Source: Diacronema lutheri (lineage: Eukaryota > Haptophyta > Pavlovophyceae > Pavlovales > Pavlovaceae). From it: DNA of 64,000 bases. The DNA lies in the NCBI GenBank assembly GCA_019448385.1, contig JAGTXO010000011.1, positions 186,001-250,000 on the forward strand, in the 5' to 3' direction. The translations under genes and the position numbers were made by a program. This document shows positions 32,601-45,686 of this stretch, one piece after another; within the stretch, counting starts at the first letter, position 1, and each line of letters starts with the position of its first letter. The notes under the pieces are model-generated. The model saw only the letters and a list, made by a program, of their open reading frames with translations, ran no database searches and had not been told where the DNA came from.

Positions 32601-34639
32601 CAACATTGACGCCGACGCCGACGCCAACGCCGACGCATCGGCCGCGCGAGGAGCGGACGCGCCCGCGCGGGCGCCGCCGCGCGCGGGACCAGCGCCCACG
32701 CCCGCGCGGGCGCGTGCCGACGCGGCCGCCGATCCCAAGTCGCCGGCCGTGCGGGCGGAGGCTGTGGACTGCGCGCCCGCAGCGCGGCGGGCGAGCCCGC
32801 CAGGGCCGGCCACGGCGGCCACGGTGGCTGCAGCGGTGGACGCCACCGCCGCTTCGGAGGCCGCGCCCGCGCGCGCGCGCGCGCCGCGTCGACGGCTCAA
32901 CGTGGCGTGGCCCCCGCAGCAGCCGCACGAGCGCAGCGACGCCGCTGCTTTCGACGGCGACGCGCGCGCGCGCCAAGCGGCCGAGGGCGTTGCGCGCGCG
33001 CACGTGGTAGCTGCCCCGGCCGCACGCGCGCCACTCGCGTCGCCACTTGCGCAGCTCGGCACGCCATCACCGCCGCCATGCGTCGACGGTTACGCGCGCG
33101 CAGCGGCGCATGCTCTCGCCGTCGCCGTCGACGCGATGCACGGCGCGGCCGCGGCGGTCAAAAGCGCGCCAAGCGCCGGCGCGCGCGCCGACGGCGACGG
33201 TGGCGGCGTGCGCTCCGCCGCGAGCGTCGTGCGCGCCGCCGACGCGGCTGGCGCCGCTCTGCACGCCGCCGCGGCGCGCGCGACGGCCGAGCTGGGCGGG
33301 GCGGCGGACGGGGCGGCGGGCGCGCTCGCCGTGCTCGCGCGCGCCGCGACGGACGCGGCTAAGGCCGACGCGCGCGCGCGTCCGCAGGCCGTGACATCCG
33401 ACGATGGCGGTAAACGCTCCGACGATGGCGCGTCGCCGGGCTCGGCGGTCGCGCCGCACGCAGCGCCGACGCGCAGCGCGGACGGCGGTGCGACGGACGA
33501 AAAAGGACGCGCATCCCAGGGGCGCCAGGGCGGTGCGAAGGATGAGGCGGCGCTCGCTTGTGCGAGCATTGCTCTCGAGGTGCGCCCGCACCCGACGCGC
33601 CCGACGCGCGTCGCGGGCGCGCGCGTGCGTGGCGAGGCGAGGCGAGGCGGCTGGGCCCGGCTGCGATGCGATGCGCCGCGCCGTGCCAACCGGCGTCGCG
33701 CGCGCGCGCGCTCGCGCCCCCGCTTTCGCACGCCCCTACCACCCCCTCCTCCTCCCGTTTCCGCGCCCAGGCGGAGCTTCTCGCCTCGGCACTCTCCGTC
33801 TGCACGCGCATGGCGGCGCTCGTGCACAGCGTGCCGGCCGCCGGCTCGGACGAGATCCGCGCGGCGCGCGCGCTCGCGCACCGCTTGCGCCGGCCGGCGC
33901 TCAGCGTCGCGTGGACGGCGCTCGAGGCGACGAGTCAGCGCGGCGAGCGCGGCTCGTGGGGCGCGCGCCTCGCCGCCGCCGTCGCGCTGCGCCTGCGCCA
34001 CGCGGACGCGGCGCTGTGCGGCACGCACCGTGCGCTCTGGCAGGTGCGCGGGGGCATTGCGCCGCGCATCCGTCGCGCGAGAAAGCGTGGGCCAACTGCG
34101 CCGTACGCGCGCGCGCCTGCCCTCCCATTCGCGCCCGACCGCATCGATCACCGCAGCTCGAGACGCCGTCGGCGCGCGTGGCGCTCGCCGCGCGGACGCC
34201 GAGCGGTTCGCCGGATGCGCCGACGGAGCCGCGCTCCGCCCGCAGCTCGGTGCCGCGCTCGGCGCACGGCTCGGGCTACGCCGCCGACGCCGCACGCGCG
34301 CGCACGCCTCTCGCCGAGTGCGCGCGCGATGCCGCGCCGCAGTCCAGCTCGGCGAGCGCAGCCGCGACCGCTGCTCGCCCGCCTCCCGTCGTCGCCGCCA
34401 CAAAAAAGGATGGCGGCGCGCGGCCGGGTGCGCCAGACAGCGCGCCGAACGGCCCGTACCAGCTGCTGCTGCAGATGCGTGAGTCTCTCGGCGCGCAGAA
34501 GCGCGCGCTGCAGAGCAAGCGCAGCGCGCGGCGCGAGCGCAAGGCGCTCGGCACCGTGCCGCACAACCACGCAGGCGCGAATGCAAATGGCGCGGGCAGC
34601 CCGGCGAGGTGTGATCGTCGGGTTGTCACTGACCGATGA
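29680..34639 (+). CDS. Conserved-looking protein of 1,551 residues, function unknown
   Basis: Three exons join in frame: 29680-33579, 33771-34043 and 34157-34639. Both introns start GTGCGC and end CAG. The first 100 residues form a likely coiled coil (Ala/Glu/Arg heptads). Residues 110-470 look folded and include an aromatic-rich block (LWLDVLNFKLCEG, then ADFWHCAVPRLQRGL, then DVALDWRWHDEHDL near 30,900). A second folded block lies near 31,600-32,060 (TVNLLLARTF, KLFVVVSAGAEVEF, EYELVATFY). The rest is Ala-rich and probably disordered, up to a short basic C-terminal helix (PYQLLLQMRESLGAQKRAL). An acidic (DG)n tract comes from a hexamer repeat at 31369-31416. I do not recognise a family. It is transcribed away from the oxidase and converges on the giant Fanzor-containing gene, whose stop lies 409 bp away. 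Confidence 0.7.
31369..31416 (+). repeat. Hexamer repeat GACGGT, eight copies, coding (DG)n
   Basis: Seven exact GACGGT units and one GACGGC, read in frame as Asp-Gly repeats in the 1,551-residue protein. Confidence 0.9.
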
Positions 34640-35048
34640 TCGTATAGATGGTCAAGCCAAATCCGATCAGGGGCACGATCGAGCGCCCCGAGTGCAGCGC
34701 GGGCCATTCGGAAGGACGTCCTTGTGAGGGAGCTCTTCGCGTTTGGCGAGCGGGGGAGCACGACGCGCAGCGTTGCTGCGGCGGCGTGCGGGCGGCGAGC
34801 AGCGGTCGGGCTGCTCGCGACGAGGCCGGAGCAGACGGCGCCGTGGCCGCCGGCGCAGGTGACGCGCGCCGACGAGCCGTAGCGAGCGTCCGTGATCCGC
34901 ACGGCGGTTGGAGCGGGCCGGCTGGTGCGGCGCGCTCGGCCACGGGTGGCGGCGTGCACGGGCGTGCCGAATGCGGTACGCGTCGCCAGCCGCGCGCGAC
35001 CTGGGCAGAGCCCGCAAAGCGTCGACCGCTGCGCGGCTCGGCCGTGCG
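34640..35048. other. Gap between convergent genes
   Basis: 409 bp between two convergent stops. No gene is supported. If the Fanzor gene belongs to a transposon, the element's downstream end and any guide-RNA-coding segment would be expected here, just after the Fanzor stop. I could not find a terminal repeat. Confidence 0.4.
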
Positions 35049-37790
35049 TCAACGCCGGCCGCGCTTCGGCCCGCGCGCGCTGCCGCCGCCGGCACTGGCG
35101 CTGGCAGCTCCGCGGGCGGGGGTGCGGGCGCGAGCGCCGCCGCCGCCACCGCCGCCGCGCCCGCCGCCGTCGTCGCCACCGCCGTCGCCGCCGCCGCCTC
35201 CCCCGCCGTCATCGTCGTCGTCGCCGCCGCCGCCTCCGTCGCCGTCGCCGTCGCCGTCGCCCTCGCCGCCGCCGCCGTCGCCGCTGGCGTCGTCGTCGTC
35301 GTCGTCGTCGCCCTCGTCGTCGCCCTCGTCGCCGCCGTCGCCCTCGTCGTCGCAGTCGTCGCCCTCGCCGTGCACCATGCGCTCCTCACGCTCCCACACC
35401 TCGCCGCGCGCCCACCAGGCGAGCACGAGGGCAAAGCGCTCAGGCGTCGACGTGGTGTCGCGCCCGGCCGCGCGCGCCGCAATGTCGTGCACGTCGTAGA
35501 AGATGTTGCGCGCGGCGTTGTAGTCGCGGTGCACGGGCTTCTTGCCGCCGTTGCACGCCGGGCAGATGACGAGCGCGTGCACCGTGCGCGTGCCGCCCTT
35601 TGCCACGGGCAGGCGCGGGTTCTGCGCGAGCTCCGCGCCGCAGCGCTGCAGCCTGCCGCCCTTGGCGAGCCGCGGCATCGAGCAGTGCATCGACGTGTAC
35701 GGCTCGGGTACGAAGACGGCCGCGACGCCGCGCCGCCGCAGCTCGCGCAGCAGCCCCACCTGGAAGGCGGGCGGCGCGCCCTTGGGCTGCGCGCCCTTGT
35801 GGTCGTGCAGCCACTTGCCCACGCACACGAGCAGCCGGTCGCGCGTCACGCCGTCGACGCAGTGCGCCGCGATGAGCGCCTCGGCGACGCGCGCCGCGTT
35901 GGACCGCCCGCCGCTGTCGCGCCGCCAGCGCTCCTTGCGGCGCGCCGGCGCGTCGTACACGTGCTCGGCGGCGCGCTCGCGCACCCGCGCGCTCTCGCGG
36001 TGGAAGGCGATGTATTTGCCCGCGTCGAGCACCTTGGCGCTGTGCGCCTCGCCAAGCCGCGCCTCGTCCGCCTCCACGCTGAACTCCTCGCCGCGCCCGT
36101 CGGTGCGCACGCGCCGCCGCGCCGCGTTGGTCTTGGCCGTCTCGCGCGCAAAGCCCGCGGCGCGCGCGCGCGCGCGCTGCGTGAACTGCCGCCAGACGGC
36201 CGCCCGCCCGACGTGCGCAGAGTAGGTGGTGATGTTGCCCATGTTCGGGTCGGCCGCGACGACGACCGCCTCCTCGATGTCGATCGCCCGCCGCAGCTCG
36301 GAGCCGAGCGCGACGGCGATGCGCCCGTCCGGCCGGCGCCAGCGGTGCAGGACGCTCGAGCTGCCGGCCGGCGCCTGCGCCTTCGGCACGAGGACGGTCG
36401 CGACGGCGTGCACGGCGACGCCATCCGTCACCACCGACGTGACGGGCTGCCGGCCCGGGAGCGGCACGCGCGGCAGCGGCGCGAGGCCCACCCACGAGCG
36501 CCGCGCGTGCCACGGCAGATCGGCCGGCGGCCGCTCGCGCCCGGCGTAGTCGAAGACGCGGTTGGAGATGTCGAAGCGCGTCGCGAAGACCGCGTACCTG
36601 ACGCGCACGTCGGACATTGGCGGGACAAACGAGCCGCCTTGAGCGGTCCACTTGATCGGCTCGCCATCGTGGTCGCGCAGGTCCAGCGCCTTGAGCCGCG
36701 CGCGCAGCTCCTTGCGCTCGTCGTCCGGGAGCGTCTCCCAGATGGCGTTCGCGGTGAGGCGCACGTTGCGCGGCACCTGCGCGCAGCGCGCGGCGCGCGA
36801 GCGCGCGGGCGCGTGACCAACCTGGCCGCGGGGCGGCGCGCACGGCGGCGGCGCGCGCGCTTGGGCGCTCGGCGGCGGTAGCGGCAGCCGCGCCTCGCGC
36901 GCACATTGTGCGTGCGCAGCGGCGCCACGTTATACCGCGGCGGCCGGTCGGTGAGCTGCGTGTACAGGCGCGCGAGCCGGCAGAGCAGCGCCTGCCCCTC
37001 GGCCACGTGCTGCAGGTTGCGGATCTGCACGAGGAAGTAGCGCGTCGTGTGCCGGTCGTAGTTCCACCTTTTCGTGGGCGCGCACTCGTAGTTGATCTTG
37101 TGGAGGACCATGTCGGGCAGGTGGCGGTCGAGCGCGGCGGGGCAGCCGACGCGCGCGCCCTCCACGTCGCCGCGCAGCAGCCGCTCGCACAGCTCGCGCA
37201 CGCGCGCGTTTCGCTGCATCTCGGGCAGCGCGACGAGCGCCTCGTCGCGCTCGACTGCCGCGCGGACGACGTCGCGGAGCAGCCCGTTCACGACGCGCGA
37301 TGGGTGCATCAGGCACGCGGTGGACACCTGCGTCGCCTCCTCCGCGAGGATCTTATCGAGGCCCACCGCGCAGACGGGCTGGACGCCGTCGGCCATCTCG
37401 CCGACGGCGCGCGCCGTCGCCGCCTTGGTCTGCGCGGCGGCTTGCTCGGCGGGCTTGCCTCGGGCCGCTGCACCGTACGTGCTCACGTCCTTGTGCCAGC
37501 CGATCGCCGAGAAGATCGCACGGACGGTTCCCTTGTCCATCGTGGTCGACGTGTGCACGCTGGTCGACGGGCCGCCCGACGCCGCGCCGACGGCCTGCGC
37601 GCTCGCCACCGCAGCCTCGTCGCGCACCACCTTGTTGATGACGCGGTACGCCTGTGTCGTGAGCCTGTGCACGGCCGCCGCGATGCGCCGCAGCTCCTTC
37701 CGCGCACCGGGCTGCGCCGTCACCGCCTGCGGCCCCGCGTTGAGCGTCGAGCGCTTGACCACGAAGCCCGGGAGCACGCTGCCGCGCGTG
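35049..37790 (-). other. Fanzor (eukaryotic TnpB-like) nuclease domain, C-terminal end of the giant gene
   Basis: Fanzors are eukaryotic relatives of transposon-encoded TnpB and act as RNA-guided DNA nucleases. The N-terminal part (VLPGFVVKRSTLN, then HRLTTQAYRVINKVV) matches the family start. A spliced joint at 36904/36777 leads into PRNVRLTANAIW. The RuvC-I aspartate lies in VVAADPNMGNITTYS near 36,250. The second acidic residue is in VPEPYTSMHCS near 35,705, directly before the zinc ribbon, the displaced glutamate position known for Fanzors. The zinc ribbon uses Cys in MHC, RCG and CPAC. The third RuvC motif, RDYNAARNI, lies near 35,520. All catalytic acids expected are present, so the domain looks intact. 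The tail is a long Asp/Gly acidic run ending in a basic PKRGRR. Confidence 0.85.
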
Positions 37791-40700
37791 CGCGCCGTCG
37801 CGCCGCCGGCGGCGCGCGCGCTCGGCGCAGCGGGCTCGTCCACGCGCGCGCGCTCGACGCCGCGCGCGCGGGGAACGCTCGGCGCGCGCGCGCCCGCGGC
37901 GTCGCGCGCGCTCGCGGCGGCACCCGCCACGGCGCGCTTGCCCGCGGCGCCCGACACGCCGTGCGCGCGAAGCGGCGCCGACGCCAATGCCGACGCCGCG
38001 CCCGCGCCGCCGCTGCCGCTGCCCGATCCGCCCGCGCGCCGCTTCTGCTCGTCGCGCGTCTTGCGGAACTGGGCGACGAGGTCGCTGCTCACGTTGGCCT
38101 CAGGCTCCCACGTGTCGGCGCTCTCGTCGTAGCCCCGCCACCTGATCCGGAACTCGAACGTCAACTTCTTGCCCGCCTTGCGGCGCTCGTCGACGACCGC
38201 CTCGACCTCGTACGTGCGCGCCTCCTCGTCGACGCTCGCGCCCGCCGCGCTCGCGCCCGTGTCCGGCCACCCAGCGACCGTGCCGCCCAGCCTCTCGGCG
38301 GCCGCGCGCAGCTGCCGCTCGCGCTGGGCGGCCGCGGCGCCTCGCGCGACCAGCGCGGGCAGCATGCCCGCGCCGCCCGCGAGGCCGTGCGCGCCGACGC
38401 TGGCGGTCATCAGCGCGTCGAGGCACGCGAACGTTGCGAGCGCACGCGCGCCATCGTCGCCGCCGCGCGGCTGCGAGCGCACGACGGGCGATGGCCGCGG
38501 CTCCCCCTCGGCCGCGAGCAGCGGCCAGATCGCACTGGCCAGCGCGACGGCATGCGCGCCGACCGCGGCGGCCACGTCCGCGTCGAGCGGCGCAAAGTCG
38601 TAGCGCACGAGCGCGGCCGGGCGCGAGTCGTCCGTCGGCCGGTCGGCGACGAGCAGCCCGACCGGGCGCGGCGGCTCGCCGGACGGCGCGGCGACGGGCA
38701 CGCAGAGGAGCACGACGAGCAGGCGCGGCGTGCCGCCGAGCAGCGCGCGCGCGGCATCCGCCCCGTCGGCTCCGCAGCGCGCGGCCGCGGCGAGCAGCTC
38801 GGCCGCGCGCGTCGGGCCCAGCGCCGTGCGCGCGTCCTTGCGCGCGCGTGCGCGCGCCGTGTACGCGGCGCAGGCGTCGTCGAGCGCCGCCGCGCTGGGC
38901 GCGGTGCCAGTCGTCGCCCACGCGCGCAGCGCGTCGCGCACCCGCGTGACGATCGCCTGGTCGACTGCCGCCTCGCCGGCAGCGTGCGCCGGCGCGCACG
39001 CCGGCGGTGCGGCGGCAGGCGCGAGCGCGGGCGCGCCGTCGGCGCCGTCAACGCCGACGGCGCCGTCGGCGCGCCGCCACGCGAGCTTCGCCTCGATCTG
39101 CTGCCGGACGGCGTGGCAGTGCCGGTCGATGCCGCGCGCGTCGTCGAGCGCGGCCAGCGCGTCCTCAGCGGCGGGACGGTCGCTCGCGTCCGCGACGGCC
39201 TGCAGGCAGAGCAGCGCGGCCGCACGCGCGTTGCACGCGCTCTGCGGCTCGGGCGCGAGCGCGAGCTCGAGCTCGAGCGGCGACGCGCCTCGCGCCGCGG
39301 CGATCGCGTCCATCAGCACGTCCAACCGCTGCACCAGCGCCCTGTGCGCGTCGCGCGGCGCGCCCGTCGACGGCGCGCGCGAGCGCGTCGCCACGAGCCC
39401 GAGCGCGCGCGCCGGCGCGCCCGCCGGCGTGTGCAGCACGAGCAGCGCCGCGCCCGCCAAGCTCGCGTTGCGCGTGACGAGCGCGAAGATGCGCGACGCC
39501 TCGTGCGCGCCCACCGACGCCCAGATCGCAGCGCGATCGGCGTCCGTCTGCGCGTCGCACAGGTCGCGCACGTCGTCCGGCGCGAGCAGCGCGCCGCCGC
39601 CGGCGGAGCGCGCGACGATCGCCCGCGCCTCCGCCACGAAGACGGCCTGCGGCAGGTCGGCGTGGCGCGCGTCGACGATGGCGCGCGTCGCGTGCACGCC
39701 GAGCTCCACGCCGCGGTAGAAGGCGCGCGCGTTGGCCGCGCGCGCGTGCGCCGGCCGTCCGTCCGCGTTGCGCCTCGCGCGCGCCTGCTTGCTCGTGCGC
39801 GCGAGGCCGTCGCGTGGCGGTGGCGGCAGCGTAGCGAGGAAGCGCGCGGTGGGCGGCGGCGCGCGCACGCCGCGCTGCCGCCGTGCGATGGCCGCGAGCC
39901 GCCGGCCCGCCGCGCTGCCGCCCGCGCCGACGTGCTGCCAGCGGTTGAGCGCCGCCGGTGGCGGCGGCGGCGGCGGCGCGGCGGCGGGCGGCGGCGCGAC
40001 GGCGGGCGGCGGCGCGGCGGCGGGCGGCGGCGCGGCGGTGGGCGGCGGCGCGGCGGCGGGCGGCAGCGGCGGCGGCGCGCCGGCGACGGCAGCACCAGTC
40101 GGCTTGTCCGCCCACGCACCCGAGACGCTGTCCCAGGCCTTGCCCGGTGGCGCGCGCCCACGCGGCCGCGGGTGGCGGGCTCGAGCGGCGGGGGGCGGGC
40201 GGCCGGCGCGCCAGTCGAAGACAGGTGCAACCGTGGCGGCAGGCGCCGAGTGCCGCGCGTCGGTCACAGAGCGCGTGGTGCGCGCGGCGACCGTCGCGCG
40301 CATGGCGGGCGGGCGGTGAGCAGCGCCCGCCGGCGCGCCGGCGGGCGCGGCAGCCGGCGCGCCGGCGGGCGCGGCCGCCTCGAGCCCGGCGGAGGCGCCG
40401 CGCTTGCGCTTGCGCGTGCCGCCGCGCGTGCGCCTGCGCGCGCGCCCGCCGCGCGCCCGTTCGGCCTGCGCGTCGCCAGCCGCGTCGCCGGCCGCGTCGC
40501 CGCGCCGCACGTAGACGACCGCGAACGCCTCCTCGCCGGTCCCGTCGACGCCGCCGCGCGCGCGGCGCAGGACCGACCGCCACTGCAGCCGCCGCGCGCG
40601 GCCGGGCTCGCACGCAAACCAGCGCCCACCGCGCCTGACGACGGCCACAAAGTCGTCGTCGCGCCGCCCGCGCCGGCGCGTGCGCAGCAGCACGCACTGC

Positions 40701-43700
40701 ACGTCGAGCCAGCCCTCGTGCCAGTCGGCCGTGCTGGGGGCGACGCGAATCGACTGCGGGAGCTCGACGCCAAAGCCGGCGAGCCGCACGATGTGCGCGA
40801 CGATGACGCTCGAAATGGCGGGGGCGCTCGATGGGTCGCCCGCTGCAGCGAGCACCGCCCCGCCCCAGTGCTCACGCGTGACGCAATCCGCGTCCTCGAC
40901 GTGCACGTGCGCCACGCTCGCGCCGAGCTGGTGCAGCAACGCGCAGATGTCGGCGTCGACCGTCCTCTCCTCCTCGGCCGCCTCGGCCGTGCCGCGGGCG
41001 GCGGCGTCGCCTGCCGGCTGCCCGAGGTACGCGATCGCCCGCTCGACGGCCGCGCGCTCCGCACGCGCTGCGCTGTCGATCGCCGCATTGCCGACGGGCG
41101 CGCGCAGCGCCGCGATCGCGTCTTGCAACGCCGTCGCGTCGCCCGTCGCCGCCGTCGCCGCCACCGCCGCCGCGCTCGCGGTGCCGTGCGCGACGGCGTG
41201 CAGCGCGGCGGCGCGCGCGGCGGGGATGCGCCCGTCCAGCGCGAGCACGAGCGGCGGCCCGGCCGGCGTCTGCTGCCGCCGGTGCCGCCGGCTCGCAGCC
41301 GGGTGGTCGGCGCGCGCGCGCTCGAGCCGCGCGCGCCGCTCGACGACGCGCGCCCAGAAGGCCTGCACCCTCGGCTGCGCGAATGCAAGCCAGCCGGCGC
41401 CGCGCGTCACGACGTGCACGACGATCCGGTCCTCGTGCCTGAGGTACTGCACGTAGAGCGCTTTGCGCACGCCGAGGACGTGCATGCCGAGCTGCAGCTG
41501 ATCGCGGTGCGGCTGCGGCGGCCCGTCCTCGTGCGCCTTGGCGTCCGCCTTGGTGAGCGTCTTCACCTCGACGAGGACCTGCTCGTTGTCTTCGGGGAGG
41601 ATGGCGAGCCCGTCCGGCGAGAAGGCGAACGGCGCGCTCTTGTCGTGCGGGTCCGCACGCACCATCGGCAGGTTGCACACGACGGTGATGCCGTACGCGG
41701 CCGCCAGCTTGCGCAGCGCGACGGCCTCGCCGAGGATGCCCGCGGTCGTCGCCTTGGTCCGCACCTCGCGCCGCCGCCGGTGCACGTACTCGTCGGTGAG
41801 CGTCTCGTGCGCGACGCCGGCGTTGTCGTTCACGACGTCGCCAACCTTGCTGCCCGTGACCTCCTCCCATCGCTCGTCGTGCCAGCGCGGGCTGCGCTGC
41901 GCGGGCGCGCCCGCGCCGACGGCGTCGAGCACGCGGCGCAGCGCTGTGCCGTCGGGCGCAGCAGGCACGCGCGCGCGGTCCTGGGCCTCGCGAGCGTCGA
42001 GGACGCAGCCCGTAGTGGAATCTTGGGGTAGGTCGAGCTTGCTCGCCTCGCCGTAGCGGCTCTCCAGCTGGCGCGGTGCGTCGGCAGGGCCGCCGTCCGT
42101 GCGCGCACCCGACGCGCCCGCCAGTGCACGGGGCGCAGCGTCCGGGGCGCCCGCCGCGCCCGCGCCGCCGCCAATCGCGCCAGCGCACGCGCGCGCCGCG
42201 ACCTGCGGACGGCCAGCCGCAGGGACCTCGTCCGCTCGGCCGGCCGCTGCGTCGGCCGTCCGCTTGGCCACCTCGCGCACGTCTCCGAGCGCGAGCGTGG
42301 CTGGCGCCGTCGAGCTCCCGTGGCGTTTGTTCCAAAACTCGAGCAGCCCGCCAAGGAAGGGCGTGCCCGTCGGGCGGTCCTCGGGCACCTCCGCCAGGAT
42401 CGCGTCGACGCGCAGCGCGGCCGCCACATCGCAAAACGCGCGCGCGGCGCGCGCCATCCGCTCGGCGCGCGCGCCGCCGTCGTCCGCCGCGCGGCGGATG
42501 GCGTGGCTCACGTGCGCGACGCGGAGCGAGACGACGGCGTGCGCCGGCGCGTCGGCGCCCGTGCCGAGCGTGTGCCGCCGGATGGCCAGCTGCCCATCGC
42601 CCATGCGCGGCGGCAGCGACGCGCACGCCGCGACGGTCGTCTTGCCGGCCGCGCTGTCGCACAGCCAGCTCGCCTCGCCGCCGCCCGCAAACTCAAAGGT
42701 CGCGAAGCCCTCGCGGCCGAAAAGCGCGACGAAGTGGTCGAGCACCGCCTTGTTGATCGCGCGCGCCGCCGGCCGCGTCGATGCGCCGCGGGCAGCGCCA
42801 CCCGCCGCGCCGCGCGCATCGCTGCACGTCGCGGGGCAGGTGCAGCCGGACGCGCGCACGCCGTCCGACCGCGTCCGCGGCAGCTCGAGCTCGCGCACCT
42901 TGGGGCAGAACCAGAGCGGGTTGGACGCCTCGAGGCACAGCACGACGAGCCGCCCGTCCGTGCCGGCCAGCGCGCGCGCGTCGCGCAGCAGCTCGACGGC
43001 GAGCTCGGACGTCGCCGCGTGCACCGCCGGCTCGCCCGTCGCGCGGTCGGGCGGGAAGAGGCCGCCGCCGACGAGCGGGCTGGGGCAGCGGCCGAGCATC
43101 ACGAGCAGCGGCGGCGGCGGCGTCTGCGGTGCCTGCTGCCCGACCGCAGCCGCCGTCAGCCCGGCCAGGTCGGAGCTCGTGCGGAGGGCCTTGAGCGCGA
43201 CGCGCGAGCCGGTGCCCGCCTGCTCGGAAAACGTGGCGAGCATGGCGCACGTGCTCGCCCTCGCGCCGCACTGCCAGCTGACGCGCGCGAGGAGGCCTTC
43301 CAGCGTGTCGTTTTCGCGCGGCCGCGTGACCGCGTCGAGCGCCGCCGAGTCGAGCTGGAGGCTGCCGGGCGTGACGCACAGCACCGCCTCGTGGTAGGCG
43401 CGCAGCAGCTCCCTCGGCAGCTGCTCGGCGGGCGTCGCCGCCTGCCCGCCCACCCACCGTGCACCGTGGCCGCCGTCGCCCGCGCCCGCGAGCCGCACCG
43501 CCGGCCCGCCCGTGATCGCCGAGGTCGGTGGCGTGCCGAGCGCGTCGACGAGCGCGCGCACGGGCGCGACACGCCTGCGCGCAGCGTCCGCGCCGACGGC
43601 GAGCGCGGCGATCCGAGCGCCCTCCCATGCGCGCTCCCTCGCGTCGTCCCGCGCGGCCGCCGGCGCGGCGCCCGGCCGCGCGCCGGGCGGCACCGCGCAC

Positions 43701-45593
43701 GCCGCCGCGACGACCTCCGCGCGCGCGCCGGCGGCGTCGGGCGCGTGCAGCTGCGCGAGCGCGCCAGAGAGCGCGGCGGCCGAGCGGTAGCGGCCGTGCG
43801 CCGCGACGAGCGCGTAGAGCACGCGCAGCGCGGCCACGCCCGCCTGGTCGGGCGCGTCGTCAGCGATGCGCTCGACCTCCCACGTGCGCGTGGGCGGCGG
43901 GCTGCCGTCGGCCGGGTCCGGACGCAGCGCCCACGCGCGCTCGACGATCGCGTTGAACACGCCGTGCGCGGCGCCCTCGTCAAACTCGGCGGCGCCCGCC
44001 GCGTGCGCGCACCACCCGTGCACGCGCGACGTGGGCGCGTCCACGGCGCGCTGCACGACGAGCACCGCCGGCCGGTCGACGCAGCCGAGGCTCACCGCCG
44101 CGTGCTTGCCCTCGAGCAGCGCCGCCGCCGCAGCCTCGACCAAGGCGTCACCAGGCGCGTCGCCGACGACGACGGCACAGCCGTCGCCGTACTCGGCCTG
44201 CATCGCGGCGACGCACGACGCGACAAAGTCGCCGCCCGCGGCCGCCGCGTGTCGCGCCGCCAGCATCCGGCGCGCGATGGCAAGCCAGACGTACTCGGCC
44301 GGCGCGCGCGCGGCGCGCGCGCGAGGCGCGCCGGCCGCGCCGCGTGCGCCAGCGCGTGCGCCTCCAGCGGCCGCAACGGCCGAGGCGGCTGGAGCGGCGG
44401 TGAGCGTGCGCCGCGCGCGCTTCGCCGGCCGCGTGATGGGCGATGCACCCGCCGTCGCCCCGCCCGCAGCAGCCGGTGCGGCCGCCACAGCGCCCGCCGC
44501 AACGCCACTCGTCACGACGCCCGTGGCGGGCGGCGCGGCGGCGGACGCGGCCGCCTCGACGGGCGTCGCGCAACTACCGCCAGCGGTCGCGGACGCGCCC
44601 GGCGACGCGTCGGCGAGGAGGTGGCGCAGCACGCCGCGCGCGAGCGCGACTCGCACGGCGAGCGTCAGCGCGCGCAGGCGGTCGGAAGGCGAGGCGTCGC
44701 GCTCGGCGTCGGCGGACGTGGCGGCAGCAGGCGAGGCGGCGGGCGGCGCGGCGGCGGGCTGGGCGGCCGCCGGCGCAACCTCGTCGGCCTTGGCCAGCCA
44801 GACGAGCCCGGCGACTGCGAGCACGACGCTGTACGCGCCGACATCGTCACCCGCAACGCGCGCCAGCCGGGCGTGGGCGTCGGCCTCGGACACGGCGACG
44901 TGGAAGAGCACGTCGTCGCGGGCAGCTTGCTCGGCAAACTGACGCAGCTGCTTGGCCATCGTCACGCCGGCGACGCACGCCTCGCCCGCCTCTGCCTCGA
45001 CCTGCTCGTCCTGGCCGATGGCGGACGCGCCGGCCTCGGCGCCAGCGTCGAGTGTCCGGCGGCGCTCGAGGGCGAAGCCACGCACACAGACGCTCTGGGG
45101 GCCGCCGAGCGCGCCCGCCTTCTCGTGCAGCGCGCACGACAGCTCGACCACCGAGTCCACGCGCCTCGCGGCGGCGCCCCCCCGCTCGCCGCGCGTGGCC
45201 GCGCGCACGACGAACACCGTGAATTGCGCGCGCTTCGCCGCGCGCGCCGACGCGCACGCGTGCTTCAGGAGCCGGCAAAGCGCGGGCCTTTGCGCCGCTG
45301 CGCCCCGCGTGCACAGCAGCAGTTGGCCGCGCTCGTCGCCCAGCTCCTGCTCGATGGCGGCCTCGAGCGCGTCGTCCGTCAAATCGCCGTGCTCCGTCGA
45401 GGCGAGCGCGCGCGCAGCCGCGAGCGCCAGCTCGCCTGCGCCCGCGCGCCGCCGGCGGCGCGCACCGGCGGGCGCGTGCGGCGCCGACGCGTGTGACGAC
45501 GCCGCCGCGTCCGCGCGCGCACACGCGGCGCGCAACGCCTCACGCGCCGAGGCGGCCGCGCGCGCCCTGGGCGCGAGCTTCAAGAACGTGCGC

Positions 45594-45686
<93 letters not shown>

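Noticed and set aside
40400-40960. Possible third protease or USP-like end (DDDFVAVVRRGGRWFACEP, then FAVVYVRRGD)
   Set aside because: The strand pattern resembles the end of a ubiquitin protease, but no His, Cys or upstream boxes were found.
36908-42031. 1,707-residue open frame on the plus strand opposite the giant gene
   Set aside because: It is antisense to the YqaJ, chromodomain and Fanzor coding sequence and shows only Arg/Ala-rich texture without domains.
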